Below are positions 33,045 through 42,768 of a DNA stretch of 43,428 nt, in pieces (the stretch's first letter is position 1; the number at the start of each line of letters is the position of its first letter). The notes beneath the pieces are model-generated. The model searched no databases, had not been told where the DNA came from, and saw nothing but the letters and a program-made list of their open reading frames with translations. The DNA comes from Planctomycetota bacterium (GTDB taxonomy: Bacteria > Planctomycetota > GCA-002687715 > DRQF01): the NCBI GenBank assembly GCA_011369445.1, contig DRQF01000116.1:1-43428 (forward strand), given 5' to 3'. The position numbers and the translations under genes were made by a program.

Positions 33045-35465
33045 TTACTTGGTGCTGGCGACGACCTTGTTCCGGCGAAGGAAGGCGCGCTCCACCCGCC
33101 GTCGCGCTCTCGCGAGCTTCTTTGCGAAGGAGTCCGCCTTCGCGTCGTTGTAGTCCGCCACCCAAACAGCCTCGTCCGGAGCAGCGGGGTCCAAAACGAC
33201 ATAGGCAGGATTCGTGATGCTCCCCGTAAGCTTCTCCCTGAGTCGACTGAATTCGTCCTTCCGCGGTCCCTTACCATCGGTGTGTAGGGAAACCACCACC
33301 ATGCGGTTCATCTCTTCGATGACATCTTTCTTGGTCGAGAACACACTGCTCTCGATATCACGGCAGTTCGGTCACGTGAAGCCCGTGAAGTCGACGAACA
33401 GCGCCACGCCCCTCGTCGTCGCCTCCTCGAGGGCGGCCTCCCAATTGTCCTCGATGCGGCCCTCCCAACCGAGCTTACCCTCGCTCTGCTCGTGTTCGAG
33501 GGCAGGTGGCATGAGGCTCTCGACGAGATAGGGCATCCGTCGGCCCTGGGCTCCCTGAGAGAGGAATAGGGCGAAGACCAAAAGAACGATCGCGATTGAC
33601 CCGGCCGCGGGACCGGCACGTTCCACCTTGCCGTCGTGGGGGAATGCGATGAACCCCAACAGGTAGACCGCATTCATGAGGAAAAGCCCCACCCAGATCC
33701 AGAGGATCACGTCGCGGGTGAACACGCCCCATCCGAAATAGGCATCCATCGCCCCGATGAACTTGAAGGAGAATGCCATTTCCAGAAACCCGAGCGTGAC
33801 CTTCACACGGTTCATCCAACCGCCGCTCTTCGGCATGCTCGAGAGCAGGCGAGGGAAAAGCGACAGGAAGAAGAAGGGGATCGCCAGGACGAAGGAGAAA
33901 ACGAACATGCCGATGATGGGGAGTTGCCACTCACCCGATTGAGCAGCGTCCACGAGGATGGCGCCGACCAAAGGCGCCGTGCACGTGAAGCTCGTCAAGG
34001 AGAACAACAGGCCCATGCCCAAAGTTCCCGTGAGACCGCCCTTCCCCTGGACCTTGCCCGCCCGTGCCATCAGGAAGGCCGGGGGCTTCAGCGCGAACAT
34101 GCCGAAGAGGGACAAGGAGAAGAGAATGAAGAGGACTCCGAACGCCCCTTGCACCCAGCCGTTCGTGGCAAGCGCCTGAACGCCCTGCGCCTTGAAGATC
34201 GCCGTGACGCCGGCGCCGATGGCGACGAAGCTCACGACGATGCCCACGACGTAGACCGTAGGCAAGACCAGCGGGTTCTCGTGCTTGCGTTCCGCCTGTT
34301 TCGTAAAGAACGACACGGTGACGGGAATCATCGGGAACACGCAAGGAGTGAGGAGTGCCAGCAGAGCCGCGACCGCCGCCTTGAGCACCCAGGCCCAAAG
34401 GCTCGGAAGCCCGAATTCGAGTTCTAGGTGCAGGCCGTCCAGCTCCTTTTCGAACTCCAACCCTTCCACCTGCAGAGGAATGCTCACGGCCACGTCACGA
34501 GATTCTTTCCCGCTGCGGGCGAGCGACTTGGCCTGAACCTCCAGAACAAAATCGAGAGACAGCCCATCCTCGGACCGCGTCACGGAAACGGCCTCGACAT
34601 CCTGAATCCGTTCAGAATCCCCCACGTCCATGTAGAAGTCATCGAGGCGGCCCGGATCGACGGGTTCCGGCGATTCGATGTGCAGCTTCAGTGTTGCCGT
34701 CTCACCCGCTCTGATCTTCTTGTCCACCACCTCGAGCGTGGCCTTCATGCCGTCCAGCGAAGGGGGCTCCGGCAAGGGTTCGGGGACCTCGGGGATGAGG
34801 GGTTGGATGGTCTGTTTCAGACTCTCGATCTCCGACTCGAGGTCCTCGCGCAAGGCGGAGATCTTCGGATCGAGAACGTCTTCCAAGGCATGGCGCAAGG
34901 CGACCTCGGAAATGGCTCCGGTGCCCTCGCCATCCCCGCGTTCCGCCTGATCCGTTCCCGATGTCGCCGGGACCAACTCGACACGGGCCTTGAAGCTCTC
35001 ACTCGTGGGCGGTTCGCACCCGGAGGCGTCGCAGGCCATGTAGCCCATTCTCACGCGCACGGTCTGCCGGCCCGTCAGCGACTTCGCAAACCGGATCGGA
35101 ACACGAAACGTGATCTCGCCTTCATGGTAGATGGTGTCGCCGAAATCGTTCTTCTGGATGTGAGGCTTGGGCTCCTTCACGGGGCCCGCGATCTCAACCC
35201 CTTCCGGCGCCACGATCTTGAAGGTGGTGGGTTCTTGGAACTCCGCCTTCTGGATGCTGTAGATGTGCCAGCCCTCTTCGATCGATACGGTGACCAAGAG
35301 GGTCGCCTCGCCGCCGATAGGGACCTGGGCAGGCTCGATGCGCGCTTCTTTGATCGTGATGCGCTGCGGCGAGGGGCCCAACCCGCCGATCTGGGCCCAC
35401 GACAAGCTTCCGAGGAGGCACCACACCGCCGCAAACCCCAGGGATCTCAGACTCAATGGCTTCAC
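33045..35465 (-). CDS. dsbD: DsbD-family thiol:disulfide exchanger, selenoprotein (in-frame TGA = Sec698)
   Basis: An 806-residue inner-membrane protein if the TGA at 33372-33374 is read as Sec. It moves electrons from cytoplasmic thioredoxin to periplasmic partners. A signal peptide (LGFAAVWCLLGSLSWAQ) leads to a DsbD-alpha-like domain with Cys145/Cys150 (ACDASGC). A coiled-coil-like linker and a second beta domain follow, then an eight-helix membrane core with Cys375 (LTPCVFPMIP) and Cys495 (SFTCTAP). The C-terminal thioredoxin domain reads VDFTGFT-U-P-N-C701-R, whereas homologues have C-x-N-C, so Sec replaces the nucleophilic Cys. Another 108 residues follow in frame (FSTKKDVIEEMNR, ITNPAYVVLD). 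I chose GTG at 35465: GGAG lies six bases upstream and the signal peptide follows at once. It is the first gene of the operon. Confidence 0.9.
33335..33355 (-). promoter_or_regulatory. Candidate SECIS element of the DsbD-like selenoprotein
   Basis: Sixteen bases after the TGA, TCGAGA and TCTCGA form a perfect 6-bp stem with a 9-base loop (GCAGTGTGT) containing GU steps. The loop begins 22 bases after the TGA. Position and size fit a bacterial SECIS, but the loop is less like the E. coli consensus than the one in the TlpA-like gene. Confidence 0.6.
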
Positions 35466-35593
35466 GATCGACTCCTTGGATGACTTGGGGGTGACCAGCC
35501 GTCGACCCTCCTCGGTACAAACGCGGGACTCTATGGAATGATTCCCACCCCAGCAAAATCGACCCCAGATAGGGTATGAACCCACCATGAAGA

Positions 35594-35611
35594 GATTCTC
35601 TCACGAGAATC
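35594..35611. promoter_or_regulatory. Inverted repeat upstream of the selenoprotein operon
   Basis: GATTCTC and GAGAATC form a perfect 7-bp inverted repeat with a 4-base spacer, in the 227-bp divergent gap 129 bases upstream of the dsbD-like start. The half-site AGAGATTCTC recurs at 35716-35725, just inside the small divergent gene. It could be an operator. Nothing else in the gap stands out. Confidence 0.4.
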
Positions 35612-35692
35612 CTCCCAAACTCTCCCGAAGATCGTATAAGAGACCCGAAGGGACTTGTACGACGAGGCCGAGAGAAAGGACGTTCGCCTGAA

Positions 35693-36016
35693 ATGAGCCG
35701 CCACGAGGTCTATCGAGAGATTCTCATCCAAGCGACGGCCGCCGTTCCCGAGGCGCCACAGGCTTCCAACGCCCCCGGATTCACCGAAGCCTCGGAGAAG
35801 CTCGGCGATCATCTCTACCGTCTCTGCATCGAATTCGGCGTATCCTTCAATCTCTTCAAGGCCGCCGTCATGGGGGAGGCGCTCAGGCGATCCCGTTCCC
35901 GTATCGCTTCCGCCGGGGAGGCGCCGCAGACGCCGTCGTTCCTGGACCCCGTCGCCACCCAGGTGCCTCTGGTCATCCTGGCTTTGGAATTGATGCGCGA
36001 AGACGAGGCCTTCTGA
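35693..36016 (+). CDS. Small protein of unknown function
   Basis: A 107-residue, helix-rich protein (EVYREILIQATAAVPE; EKLGDHLYRLCIEFGVSFNLFKAAVM) with no signal peptide and no recognised family. It diverges from the selenoprotein operon and converges on icmF with 21 bases between. The ribosome-binding site is weak (AAAGGA 13 bases upstream). I favour this strand over a longer frame on the other strand because the residue composition is protein-like and the opposite frame is Arg/Gly/Gln-rich. Confidence 0.5.
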   Translation: MSRHEVYREILIQATAAVPEAPQASNAPGFTEASEKLGDHLYRLCIEFGVSFNLFKAAVMGEALRRSRSRIASAGEAPQTPSFLDPVATQVPLVILALELMREDEAF

Positions 36017-36037
36017 CCCCATCATCTGCGGCGAGTG

Positions 36038-39000
36038 TCACATGTTGCGGCGGTAACGTCCGCCCACATCGTAGAGCGCCTGCGTCATCTGACCGAGGCT
36101 CGCCACCCGAACCGTCTCCATGAGTTCGGCGAACACGTTTCCTCCGGAAAGTGCCACCTTTTGCAAACGCTCGAGCGCGGCTTCGGTCTCTCCCGCATGG
36201 CTCTGCTGGAATTCCCGCAGTCGCCGAATCTGAAGCTCTTTCTCCTCGGCGGTGGCACGGGTCAACGGGACGGATTCCTTCTCCGCCTCCGCCTCCGCAT
36301 CGGGATTGAGAAAGGTATTCACGCCCACGATCGGCAGCTCACCCGTGTGCTTCAACCGCTCATAGAGCATCGACTCGTCCTGGATCTTTCCCCGCTGGTA
36401 TTGGGACTCCATGGCTCCCAGCACGCCACCGCGTCGATCCAGGGCCTCGAACTCCCTCAGAACGGCCTCCTCGACGAGCTCCGTCAGTTCGTCCACGAGG
36501 AATGATCCCTGCAGAGCGTTCTCATTTTTCGCCATGCCGAATTCGCGGTTGATGATGAGCTGAATCGCCAAGGCGCGGCGAACCGACTCGGGCGTGGGCG
36601 TCGTGATGGCCTCGTCGTAGGCGTTCGTATGCAACGAATTGCAGTTGTCGAAGGTGGCGATGAGGGCCTGCAGAGTCGTGCGGATGTCGTTGAAGTCGAT
36701 CTCCTGGGCGTGCAGGGATCGACCGGACGTCTGAATGTGGTACTTCAGCTTTTGGCTGCGGGCGTTACCCCCGTACTTCAACTTGATCGCCCGAGCCCAG
36801 ATGCGGCGCGCGACCCGGCCAAGGACGGTGTATTCGGGATCGAGTCCGTTGGAGAAGAAGAACGAGAGATTCGGCGCGAAGTCGTCGATCTTCATCCCTC
36901 GCGCCAAGTAATACTCGACGTAAGTGAAACCGTTCGCGAGCGTGAAGGCCAATTGAGAGATCGGGTTCGCGCCGGCTTCGGCGATGTGGTAACCGCTGAT
37001 GGAGACCGAGTAGTAGTTTCTTACACCGTGCTCGATGAAGTACTCCTGGACGTCGCCCATCATCCGCAGCGCGAAATCCGTGGAGAAGATGCATGTGTTC
37101 TGGGCTTGGTCCTCTTTGAGGATGTCCGCCTGAACCGTCCCTCGAACGACGTGCAAGACATGCTCGCGAATCTCTCGTAGTTCCTCGTCGAGCGGCGAGC
37201 GTCCGTGCTCCTGCTCGAAAGCCTCGACTTTCTGGTCGATGGCCGTGTTGAGGAACATGGCGAGAATCATCGGCGCGGGCCCGTTGATGGTCATCGACAC
37301 GCTGGTCGTGGGGTCGCACAGGTCAAAACCGGCGTAGAGCCGCTTCATGTCCTCTAGGGTGCAGATGCTCACCCCGCTCTCCCCCACTTTCCCGTAGATG
37401 TCGGGCCGTTCGTCGGGGTCCTGTCCGTAGAGGGTCACGCTGTCGAAGGCGGTACTCAAGCGCTTGGCGGGCTGGCCCTTCGAAAGCAGGTGAAAACGCC
37501 GATTCGTGCGTTCAGGCGGCCCTTCACCCGCGAACTGCCGCGCCGGGTCCTCGCCGCGGCGCTTGAACGGAAATACGCCACCCGTGTAGGGAAAATGACC
37601 GGGTAGGTTCTCGGAATAGAGCCAGCGGAAAAGATCCCCCCTGTGACGGAATCGTGGCAAGGCCACCCTGGAGAGGCTCAGGCCCGAAAGGGTGGGGATC
37701 TTGAGATCGTTGCGAATCTCTCTCCCGCGAATCGTGACCACGTACTCGTCGCCCGCGTAGGCGTCGCAGAGCCGGTCGAATTCGTCGAGGGCCTTCTTGG
37801 CATCCGGGTCGAGCTGTCCGCGATAGTCCTCCAGCATCGCCTCGAGTTCCCGCATGGACTCCTCGCTCATCCCGCTTTCTCGGGCGAGCGCCAGGCTTTC
37901 CTCCACCGCGGTCATCGCATCGACAATCCGCGCCTGGTGCTCGATCCATCGAGCATGGCGCCGCTGAATGTCGACGATCTCGCCGAGGTAGTGGACACGC
38001 TCGGGAGGAATGACACGGTGAGCCAACCGCGTGTAGGGGTGAAGCGGACGGGGCACGACGCTTTGGGTCTCGGTCCCGCGTCGCCGATCGATGAGCCCCA
38101 GAAGATGCAGGTAGGCGGCATTCACCCCCTCATCGTTGTACTGGCTCGCCATCGTCCCGAAAACGGGGAGGGCGTCGTCGGCGACCTCATGGGAGACCTT
38201 GCGAGAACGGCGAAACTGCTTGCGCACGTCGCGCAGGGCATCCTCGGCTGCAAGGCGATCAAACTTGTTGATGACGACCATGTCAGCGAAGTCGATCATG
38301 TCGATCTTCTCAAGCTGCGTCGCCGCGCCGTATTCCGGCGTCATCACATAGACCGGAATGTCGACGTGTTCGGTGATGTCGGCGTCGCCCTGACCGATGC
38401 CGCTGGTCTCGACGATGATGAGTTCGAACGCGGCGGCTTTCGCCGCCGCCACGGCCTCATCGATGCACTGGGCCAACTCGCTCTTCGCACCCCGGGTCGC
38501 CAGACTCCTCACGAAAACCCGGGGGGAATCGGCGCTGTTCAGCCGAATGCGATCGCCCAGGAGAGCCCCGCCCGTCCTCCGCTTGGAGGGGTCCACGGAG
38601 AGAATCGCCACGCGATGCTCCGGGAAATCCCTCGTGTACCGTGCCACAAGCTCGTCGGTGAGGGAGGACTTTCCGGCACCGCCCGTCCCCGTGATTCCCA
38701 CGACGACGCACAACGGCGAGGGCGGATGCTTCTCCAGAGAGTTCCGAAGGATGCTGGCCTGTTCCTGGCTGCGTGTTCCGTCCAACTCGGCCAGGCTGAT
38801 CCACGTGGCGAGCGTGCTCGGGTTCTCCACCGGAGCATCGACGACCCTCTCGAGGGCCCCCTTGCGCTCCAAGGTCGAGAAATCCGTGGCCTCGAGGATA
38901 TCGTCGATGATGCCTTCCAACCCCATGCGCCGGCCGTCCTCGGGAGAATAGATGCGCCGAACGCCGTAGGCCTCCAACTCCTCGATCTCCTCGGGCACGA

Positions 39001-39310
39001 TCGTCCCGCCCCCGCCGCCGAACACTTGGATGTGGTCGGCTCCCCGTTCCCTGAGCAGATCGACCACGTACTTGAAGAATTCGACGTGCCCGCCCTGGTA
39101 GGAGGAGATGCAAATCCCCTGGACGTCTTCCTGGATGGCCGCATCGACGATTTCGCCGGCGGATCGGTTGTGCCCTAGATGGATGACCTCCGCACCCGCT
39201 TCCTGCAACAAGCGTCGCATGATGTTGATGGCCGCATCATGGCCGTCGAACAGCGACGCTGCAGTGATGAAGCGGATCTTATGGGTGGGCCGGTAGCGGG
39301 TTTCGTTCAT
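36038..39310 (-). CDS. icmF: IcmF, fused isobutyryl-CoA mutase with its G-protein chaperone
   Basis: A 1090-residue B12-dependent enzyme of the usual IcmF length and order. Residues 1-145 are the cobalamin domain ([20 protein letters not shown], with the DxHxxG-related DGHD motif, and [11 protein letters not shown]). Residues 190-420 are the MeaI-type GTPase ([18 protein letters not shown]-loop, [27 protein letters not shown]). From about residue 560 comes the mutase barrel ([20 protein letters not shown], then [44 protein letters not shown]). It interconverts isobutyryl-CoA and n-butyryl-CoA, and some members act on isovaleryl- or pivalyl-CoA. No strong Shine-Dalgarno is seen. It is monocistronic here. 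Branched-chain amino acid or fatty acid metabolism is the expected context. Confidence 0.96.
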   Translation of the reverse strand: MNETRYRPTHKIRFITAASLFDGHDAAINIMRRLLQEAGAEVIHLGHNRSAGEIVDAAIQEDVQGICISSYQGGHVEFFKYVVDLLRERGADHIQVFGGGGGTIVPEEIEELEAYGVRRIYSPEDGRRMGLEGIIDDILEATDFSTLERKGALERVVDAPVENPSTLATWISLAELDGTRSQEQASILRNSLEKHPPSPLCVVVGITGTGGAGKSSLTDELVARYTRDFPEHRVAILSVDPSKRRTGGALLGDRIRLNSADSPRVFVRSLATRGAKSELAQCIDEAVAAAKAAAFELIIVETSGIGQGDADITEHVDIPVYVMTPEYGAATQLEKIDMIDFADMVVINKFDRLAAEDALRDVRKQFRRSRKVSHEVADDALPVFGTMASQYNDEGVNAAYLHLLGLIDRRRGTETQSVVPRPLHPYTRLAHRVIPPERVHYLGEIVDIQRRHARWIEHQARIVDAMTAVEESLALARESGMSEESMRELEAMLEDYRGQLDPDAKKALDEFDRLCDAYAGDEYVVTIRGREIRNDLKIPTLSGLSLSRVALPRFRHRGDLFRWLYSENLPGHFPYTGGVFPFKRRGEDPARQFAGEGPPERTNRRFHLLSKGQPAKRLSTAFDSVTLYGQDPDERPDIYGKVGESGVSICTLEDMKRLYAGFDLCDPTTSVSMTINGPAPMILAMFLNTAIDQKVEAFEQEHGRSPLDEELREIREHVLHVVRGTVQADILKEDQAQNTCIFSTDFALRMMGDVQEYFIEHGVRNYYSVSISGYHIAEAGANPISQLAFTLANGFTYVEYYLARGMKIDDFAPNLSFFFSNGLDPEYTVLGRVARRIWARAIKLKYGGNARSQKLKYHIQTSGRSLHAQEIDFNDIRTTLQALIATFDNCNSLHTNAYDEAITTPTPESVRRALAIQLIINREFGMAKNENALQGSFLVDELTELVEEAVLREFEALDRRGGVLGAMESQYQRGKIQDESMLYERLKHTGELPIVGVNTFLNPDAEAEAEKESVPLTRATAEEKELQIRRLREFQQSHAGETEAALERLQKVALSGGNVFAELMETVRVASLGQMTQALYDVGGRYRRNM

Positions 39311-39790
39311 GGTGGCCTGACCCCGGCTGGACGGGTGAGCGGGGCAAGATAGGACCAGGCCCCCTGGGATTCAACCCGCGAGGGTCAGGGACTGTGGGAA
39401 ATCACAAAAACGCGGTGTCGGGATGCGGTGAGAATGCCGGCCAAGACGAATCTGGGGGGACGCACCATGGAAGTCAGCTTGCTCTCGTCGGGTTCGGTTT
39501 TTCAGAGGGTTCGCGAGAGAATGAGGGCGAGGGGTCGAGTGGACGGCGTTTCGAAGGAGAGATTGATGGTGTGAGTGAAGATGATGATGTTGTTGTTACA
39601 TTTGCCGTTTTCGAGGTGGGAACCGACCACTCGGCCCCTGCTGTACCCATTCCACCCGTTTAGACAGCCGAAACCCCGGAAACGGCACGCTTTTTTTCCG
39701 TTTTTCTGGGGCTGGGTGAGGCCGCAACCACCTATCCACAAGGGGGTCAAAGACTTGCACTCCGCAAGTTTTCGGCGTACAAATCGAACT
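39311..39790. other. 480-bp non-coding stretch
   Basis: No convincing gene lies here; short frames on either strand are low-complexity (Arg/Pro/Asn-rich) and lack ribosome sites. It holds a less GC-rich patch around 39570-39620, a lone DnaA-box-like CTATCCACA at 39732 (not enough for an origin), and at its right end a hairpin and promoter-like pair leading into the LOG gene. Confidence 0.6.
39755..39783 (+). promoter_or_regulatory. Putative promoter giving a leaderless LOG-family mRNA
   Basis: TTGCAC, 17 bases, TACAAA. The -10 ends seven bases before the ATG at 39791, and there is no Shine-Dalgarno, so transcription would begin at or next to the start codon. A 6-bp inverted repeat (ACTTGC with GCAAGT, 39753-39769) overlaps the -35 and spacer and may be an operator. 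Confidence 0.45.
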
Positions 39791-40378
39791 ATGTCGTATC
39801 TCTGCCTGTTCGCATCGTCCAGCACGCGTCTTCGAGCGCAACACTATCGGGATGCCTTGGCCTTCGGGCGGGGCGCCGCCGCCGCGGGGTGGGATTTGGT
39901 GTTCGGTGGGGCCAACGTGGGCTTGATGGATGCGGCGGCGCGCGGATTCCGGGCGGGCGGCGCACGCATCGTGTCGGTCATCCCTCATCACTTCGACGCA
40001 AAGGGGCTCACCTGGACCGACGCGGAGGAGATCTTGCTCACCCAGGACTTGCGAGAGCGCAAGGGCGCCATGGATTCCCGAGCGCGGGCTTTCGTGGCCC
40101 TCCCCGGCGGCCCGGGAACGGCGGACGAGTGGATCGAGGTCCTCACCCTGAAGCAGATCGGTCTTCACGACCGTCCGATCCTGCTGCTGAATACGGGGGG
40201 GCACTGGGACGGCCTCCTCGGCCAACTGGCCCTCATGTGGGAAGAGGGGTTTTGCCGGGAGGACCCCCGCTCCCTCGCCCAGGTGGCCGCAAGCGTCGAG
40301 GATCTGTTGGAACTCCTCGGGCCGGCGCCGGGCGGTCCCCGCTCGCCGGCCAAGCACGCAAAGGAGGTGCGAAAGTGA
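39791..40378 (+). CDS. LOG-family protein (lysine-decarboxylase-like fold)
   Basis: A 195-residue Rossmann-fold protein of the LOG (lonely guy) family. LVFGGANVGLMDAAARG binds the phosphate, RKGAMDSRARAFVALPGGPG and GTADEWIEVLTLKQIGL carry the PGGxGTxxE active-site motif (here PGGPGTADE, from residue 105), and DRPILLLNTGGHWDGLL follows. LOG enzymes release adenine- or cytokinin-type bases from nucleoside 5'-monophosphates; many bacterial members hydrolyse AMP-like nucleotides. The C-terminal tail after residue 180 is Pro/Lys-rich. The stop overlaps the next start (GTGA), which couples it to a signalling protein. Confidence 0.9.
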   Translation: MSYLCLFASSSTRLRAQHYRDALAFGRGAAAAGWDLVFGGANVGLMDAAARGFRAGGARIVSVIPHHFDAKGLTWTDAEEILLTQDLRERKGAMDSRARAFVALPGGPGTADEWIEVLTLKQIGLHDRPILLLNTGGHWDGLLGQLALMWEEGFCREDPRSLAQVAASVEDLLELLGPAPGGPRSPAKHAKEVRK

Positions 40379-42768
40379 CCCGCCCCGAGCGACAGGCTCT
40401 CGGTCGAGCCCGAGACATCCTCTACGACTGGGGGGTCCGCGGGCGCGACTCGAAGGCGCCGAGCGAACTCGCCAAGTGCTGCGACGTCGATACGTTGACC
40501 ATCATGGCTTGGCTCGTTCCCCCCAGTCCAGACGCCCTCGACACCCTCCTTCTCCTCGATCGCGCGGCGGAACACGGAGGCCGGCCTCTTTCCCGCGTCC
40601 GTCGCAGCCTCTTCGAGATCCGAACAGCCGACGACCTCAGCCCCCGTGAACTCGCCCGGGTCGAACAGGTTCTGGGAGAGGCGCCCCGCGGCACGCTGGA
40701 CCACCTCCTCGCTCTCGACGAGTTGGCTCGCATGTCCGAGGCCTCGGGCCAACACGAGGAAGCCGAAGAATGGGAGCGCGCTCTCGGACAGGAGTCCCGG
40801 ACGGCCGGGCAACTCGTCTTCGAGATGCTGTCCAAGCTCCATCGCGCGAGACGTCTCCGAAAAGCTGGAGACGTCCAGTCCTCCGCCTCCGTGCACGACG
40901 AGTTGGACTCCCTCCTCGAAGCTGACGCCGAAGCGCGCTTCATCATGCGACCGTTCATCCAATTCGAGCGAGCGTGGCTCATGGACGAACGCGGTGATCC
41001 CGGGGCCCTCCGCGCGTTTGTCGCTCTGCAAAGGGAGCAGGGGCTTCCCCCTGCCCTCGAAGACCAAGCCATGTCGCGAGCCGCCGACCTGATGGAATCA
41101 CGGGCCTACCGGACAGCCGCCGCGGCGACTCACATGCGACGCGTCGAACGCATGTCCCTGCGATTGTCGCCCCAAGAGCGTGCCGAAAGCCTCTTTGCAG
41201 CCGGCCGCAACTTCGCGAGACGGGGCCAGGCCTCACTCGCCCTCTCGTGCCTGCGCAACGCGAGATCCGAACTCGAATCCGCACAGGCTCCGGGCGCCCC
41301 CACGCTCGAAGCCGACATACTCGGACTCGAAAGCTGTCTCCTGGTCGACCGCGGCCTGTTGATTCCCGCCCGACGAGCGTTGGAGAAAGCGCGCTCGCGA
41401 GCCGGTTCTTCCCGAAGTCCCTGGATCGCCCAGGCCGAATGTAGAATCTACGAAGCCGAAGGCCGCTTCGAACGGGCCGAAGAGAAGGCGGCCGTTTACC
41501 TGAAAAGTCTGAAGCGAAGCGACCCGACCCCGGACGAGACCGCCCGCTTGGCGGTCATGCGGGTGCGATTCCTTCGGGAAGCGGATGCCCACAGCCCGCT
41601 CCTTCCGGAGGCCCTCCACCAAGCGCATTTGCTCGCTTCGCTGGCGGGAGACATCGAAACCCTCGAAGAGGCCTTCCAGCTCAACAACTGGTGGTTGGCT
41701 CAAAGCAGCTCCTCGTCGGAGCTGGCCGTGCAGGCCGTGATCCAGACGGGCCGCGTCGCACGACGGGTCCTCAATGCGCTCCACGAGGACAGGAGACTGA
41801 CGGAGGAGCTCGAGGTCGAGACCGCCCCCGAGGTCGTCGAGGCTCTGTTGGGAACCTGGGAAACCCACGACCGGCGGAGCCAGGCCGCGTCCGAATCCGT
41901 CGCCAGAGAACTGGCTTTGCAACTCGCCCGGGAACAAAAGAAGGGGCGACGACTGGAAACCCGCAACCGTCGCCTGGAGCGGGTCTTCGAGGAACATCCC
42001 ATCGTCCTTTGGTCCTCCATGGGACGCGCCGACGGGTTCGCGTTGCGCAGCATCGAGGGACGCATTCGGATGATCATGGGGGGCGACGCGGAGGAGTTTC
42101 TCGAGGCCGGCTCCGAGTGGGTGCAGTGCATCCATCCCGACGACCGCGGCGCATTCCTTCAAACGATGCAGGTCGTGGAGGAGAATCTCGAGGGCCGCTC
42201 GATCACGCTACGGATGTCCGGGGGGGCCGGAGACAAGCACCACATTCTCGCGCGCGTGATGCCTCTGCTGGGCGAGTCCCACGAGGAAGGCATGCTCTAC
42301 GGCACGTTCTTCGACGTCGATCAGAGGTCCGAAAGCGAGATTCTGCGTGCCGTGGAGGCCGACGCGTCGGCGCGGCAGACCTTGTTGATCGTCGACGATG
42401 ACGAACGCATTCGCCGCGTGCTCACCCGCCAGTTGGCGAAGGAGCCGTTCCAGGCGGTCACGGCGTCGAGCGCGGAAGAAGCCCTCTCAATCCTCGAGAA
42501 CGCTGATCCCAGCCCCGCGATGATCATCACGGACGTGAGGATGCCCGGCCTGAACGGCCTGGAGTTTCTCAGGGAAATTCGCGCGCGGTCGGCGAAGATC
42601 CCGGTCATGATCGTCACCGGATTCGCGGACCTCGAGGTCGAGGAAGCCGCATCCCTGGACTCCCACGTGGTTCTTCTCGAGAAGCCCTTCACCCGCAGCC
42701 GACTCTTGGAGACGCTCAACGCCCTCCTGAGAGATACGACGTCTCCAGGGGAGCCACCTCCACGATGA
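40375..42768 (+). CDS. TPR-like, PAS and response-regulator receiver protein
   Basis: A 797-residue cytoplasmic signalling protein. It begins at a GTG overlapping the LOG stop, with AGGAGG seven bases upstream. Residues 1-520 are helical repeats of TPR type (RRVERMSLRLSPQERAESLF, ASLALSCLRNARSELESAQ, IYEAEGRFERAEEKAAVYLK). Residues about 540-655 look like a PAS domain (FEEHPIVLWSSMGRADGFA, WVQCIHPDDRGAFLQTMQ). Residues 672-797 are a receiver domain (TLLIVDDDERIRRVLTRQL, Asp720 in ITDVRMPGLNG, and Lys in LLEKPFTRSRL). There is no histidine-kinase or DNA-binding part, so it probably receives phosphate from a separate kinase and acts by protein contact. Its last 53 bases overlap the pilin-like gene on the other strand. 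Confidence 0.9.
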   Translation: MTRPERQALGRARDILYDWGVRGRDSKAPSELAKCCDVDTLTIMAWLVPPSPDALDTLLLLDRAAEHGGRPLSRVRRSLFEIRTADDLSPRELARVEQVLGEAPRGTLDHLLALDELARMSEASGQHEEAEEWERALGQESRTAGQLVFEMLSKLHRARRLRKAGDVQSSASVHDELDSLLEADAEARFIMRPFIQFERAWLMDERGDPGALRAFVALQREQGLPPALEDQAMSRAADLMESRAYRTAAAATHMRRVERMSLRLSPQERAESLFAAGRNFARRGQASLALSCLRNARSELESAQAPGAPTLEADILGLESCLLVDRGLLIPARRALEKARSRAGSSRSPWIAQAECRIYEAEGRFERAEEKAAVYLKSLKRSDPTPDETARLAVMRVRFLREADAHSPLLPEALHQAHLLASLAGDIETLEEAFQLNNWWLAQSSSSSELAVQAVIQTGRVARRVLNALHEDRRLTEELEVETAPEVVEALLGTWETHDRRSQAASESVARELALQLAREQKKGRRLETRNRRLERVFEEHPIVLWSSMGRADGFALRSIEGRIRMIMGGDAEEFLEAGSEWVQCIHPDDRGAFLQTMQVVEENLEGRSITLRMSGGAGDKHHILARVMPLLGESHEEGMLYGTFFDVDQRSESEILRAVEADASARQTLLIVDDDERIRRVLTRQLAKEPFQAVTASSAEEALSILENADPSPAMIITDVRMPGLNGLEFLREIRARSAKIPVMIVTGFADLEVEEAASLDSHVVLLEKPFTRSRLLETLNALLRDTTSPGEPPPR

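Noticed and set aside
31297..35465. Reading the two TGA-interrupted genes as pseudogenes or sequencing errors
   Set aside because: There is no frameshift; homology continues in frame after each TGA, both TGAs fall on the redox Cys of a thioredoxin fold, and each has a SECIS-like hairpin. Chance stops would not fall there twice in one operon.
35531..36025. Minus-strand frame opposite the small gene at 35693
   Set aside because: Its residue composition is Gly/Arg/Gln-rich and non-globular, and it would run into the leader of the selenoprotein operon. The plus frame looks more like protein.
39732..39740. DnaA-box-like CTATCCACA as sign of a replication origin
   Set aside because: A single imperfect box with no cluster, no AT-rich unwinding repeat and no origin genes nearby.
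39394..39825. Short frames in the 480-bp gap on both strands
   Set aside because: No ribosome site, no recognisable composition, and the minus frame runs antisense into the LOG gene.
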